6,502 bases of DNA, from the NCBI GenBank assembly GCA_031259505.1, contig JAIRLL010000044.1, positions 1 to 6,502 of the forward strand, written 5' to 3'. The translations under genes and the position numbers were made by a program. The stretch comes from Tannerella sp. GTDB lineage: Bacteria; Bacteroidota; Bacteroidia; Bacteroidales; Tannerellaceae. The notes under the pieces are model-generated. The model worked only from the letters and a program-made list of their open reading frames with translations. It did no database searches and was not told where the DNA came from. Of this stretch, positions 6,311-6,502 are shown piece after piece (position 1 is the first letter of the stretch; the number at the start of each line of letters is the position of its first letter).

Positions 6311-6501
6311 AATAATATCTCTTTCAGCGGAACGCCTTTTTCCTTTGCCAGCCTGCGCGCGTCGTCGTACTCGACAGATATGCGTCGTGTGTCGCCATAG
6401 ACGGATTCTTTGGCTTGCACTTCGCCGTAAGGAGTGGTTACTGTTACGGCTTTGCGGGGCAGGCATGTGCGCTCGACCTGATATTTACGTACACCGATTG
6501 T
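6280..6501 (-). CDS. larC: LarC-like nickel-insertion protein, C-terminal 73 residues (partial)
   Basis: The frame enters from the right edge and ends at TAG (6282-6280). The translation has the C-terminal pattern of the LarC/DUF111 family: TIGVRKYQVERTCLPRK, TPYGEVQAKESVYGD, VEYDDARRLAKEKGVPLKEI. LarC is known to insert nickel into pyridinium-3,5-bisthiocarboxylic acid mononucleotide, the pincer cofactor of lactate racemase and related enzymes. Only this end is visible, so the catalytic and metal-binding N-terminal part cannot be checked. It converges on the ATPase gene and overlaps it by 31 bp, leaving no room for a separate terminator between them. The family call rests on a remembered consensus over a short region but fits over its whole length. 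Confidence 0.8.
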   Translation of the reverse strand, partial: TIGVRKYQVERTCLPRKAVTVTTPYGEVQAKESVYGDTRRISVEYDDARRLAKEKGVPLKEILFYASTPNGTQ

Positions 6502-6502
6502 G

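Overview
The window looks like a chromosomal segment of a Bacteroidota bacterium, probably order Bacteroidales. Three things point there: a SusC/RagA-type TonB-dependent outer-membrane protein, promoter boxes of the Bacteroidota form TAnnTTTG (with TTTG near -33 at one of them), and start codons that mostly lack a Shine-Dalgarno sequence. This placement is an inference from content; no marker gene is present.

Layout. Positions 1-1201 (minus strand) hold the 5' part of a susC-like gene that runs off the left edge. Its reading frame is broken in a run of nine G (886-894). Positions 1202-2044 hold no convincing gene. They contain a likely minus-strand promoter at 1563-1592 whose -33 box sits in the loop of a 9-bp inverted repeat, a leader of about 350 nt to susC, and a stem-loop-rich intergenic repeat around 1798-1935. 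Positions 2045-2197 may encode a 50-residue protein made largely of heptads (minus strand, doubtful). Positions 2260-3126 (minus) encode a fusion of a TsaA/TrmO-like domain with an FmdE-like domain. Positions 3205-4278 (minus) encode a FecCD/BtuC-type permease. A divergent promoter region follows (4282-4457). On the plus strand come a FecB/BtuF-type lipoprotein (4458-5552) and an ABC ATPase (5549-6310), which share an ATGA stop/start. At the right edge, on the minus strand, is the last 73 codons of a LarC-like nickel-insertion protein (6280-6501), convergent with the ATPase and overlapping it by 31 bp.

How the genes fit together. The permease, binding protein and ATPase make one complete type II importer split over two divergent transcripts, so it should bring a metal chelate, corrinoid or oxyanion from the periplasm to the cytoplasm. 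The TsaA-FmdE fusion is on the permease transcript and probably acts on the imported substrate or the metal. The LarC neighbour, which in known systems installs nickel in the lactate-racemase pincer cofactor, makes nickel or a nickel chelate one attractive cargo. Molybdate/tungstate, cobalamin and siderophores remain possible. The susC-like gene lies about 1 kb away behind its own promoter and need not be connected.
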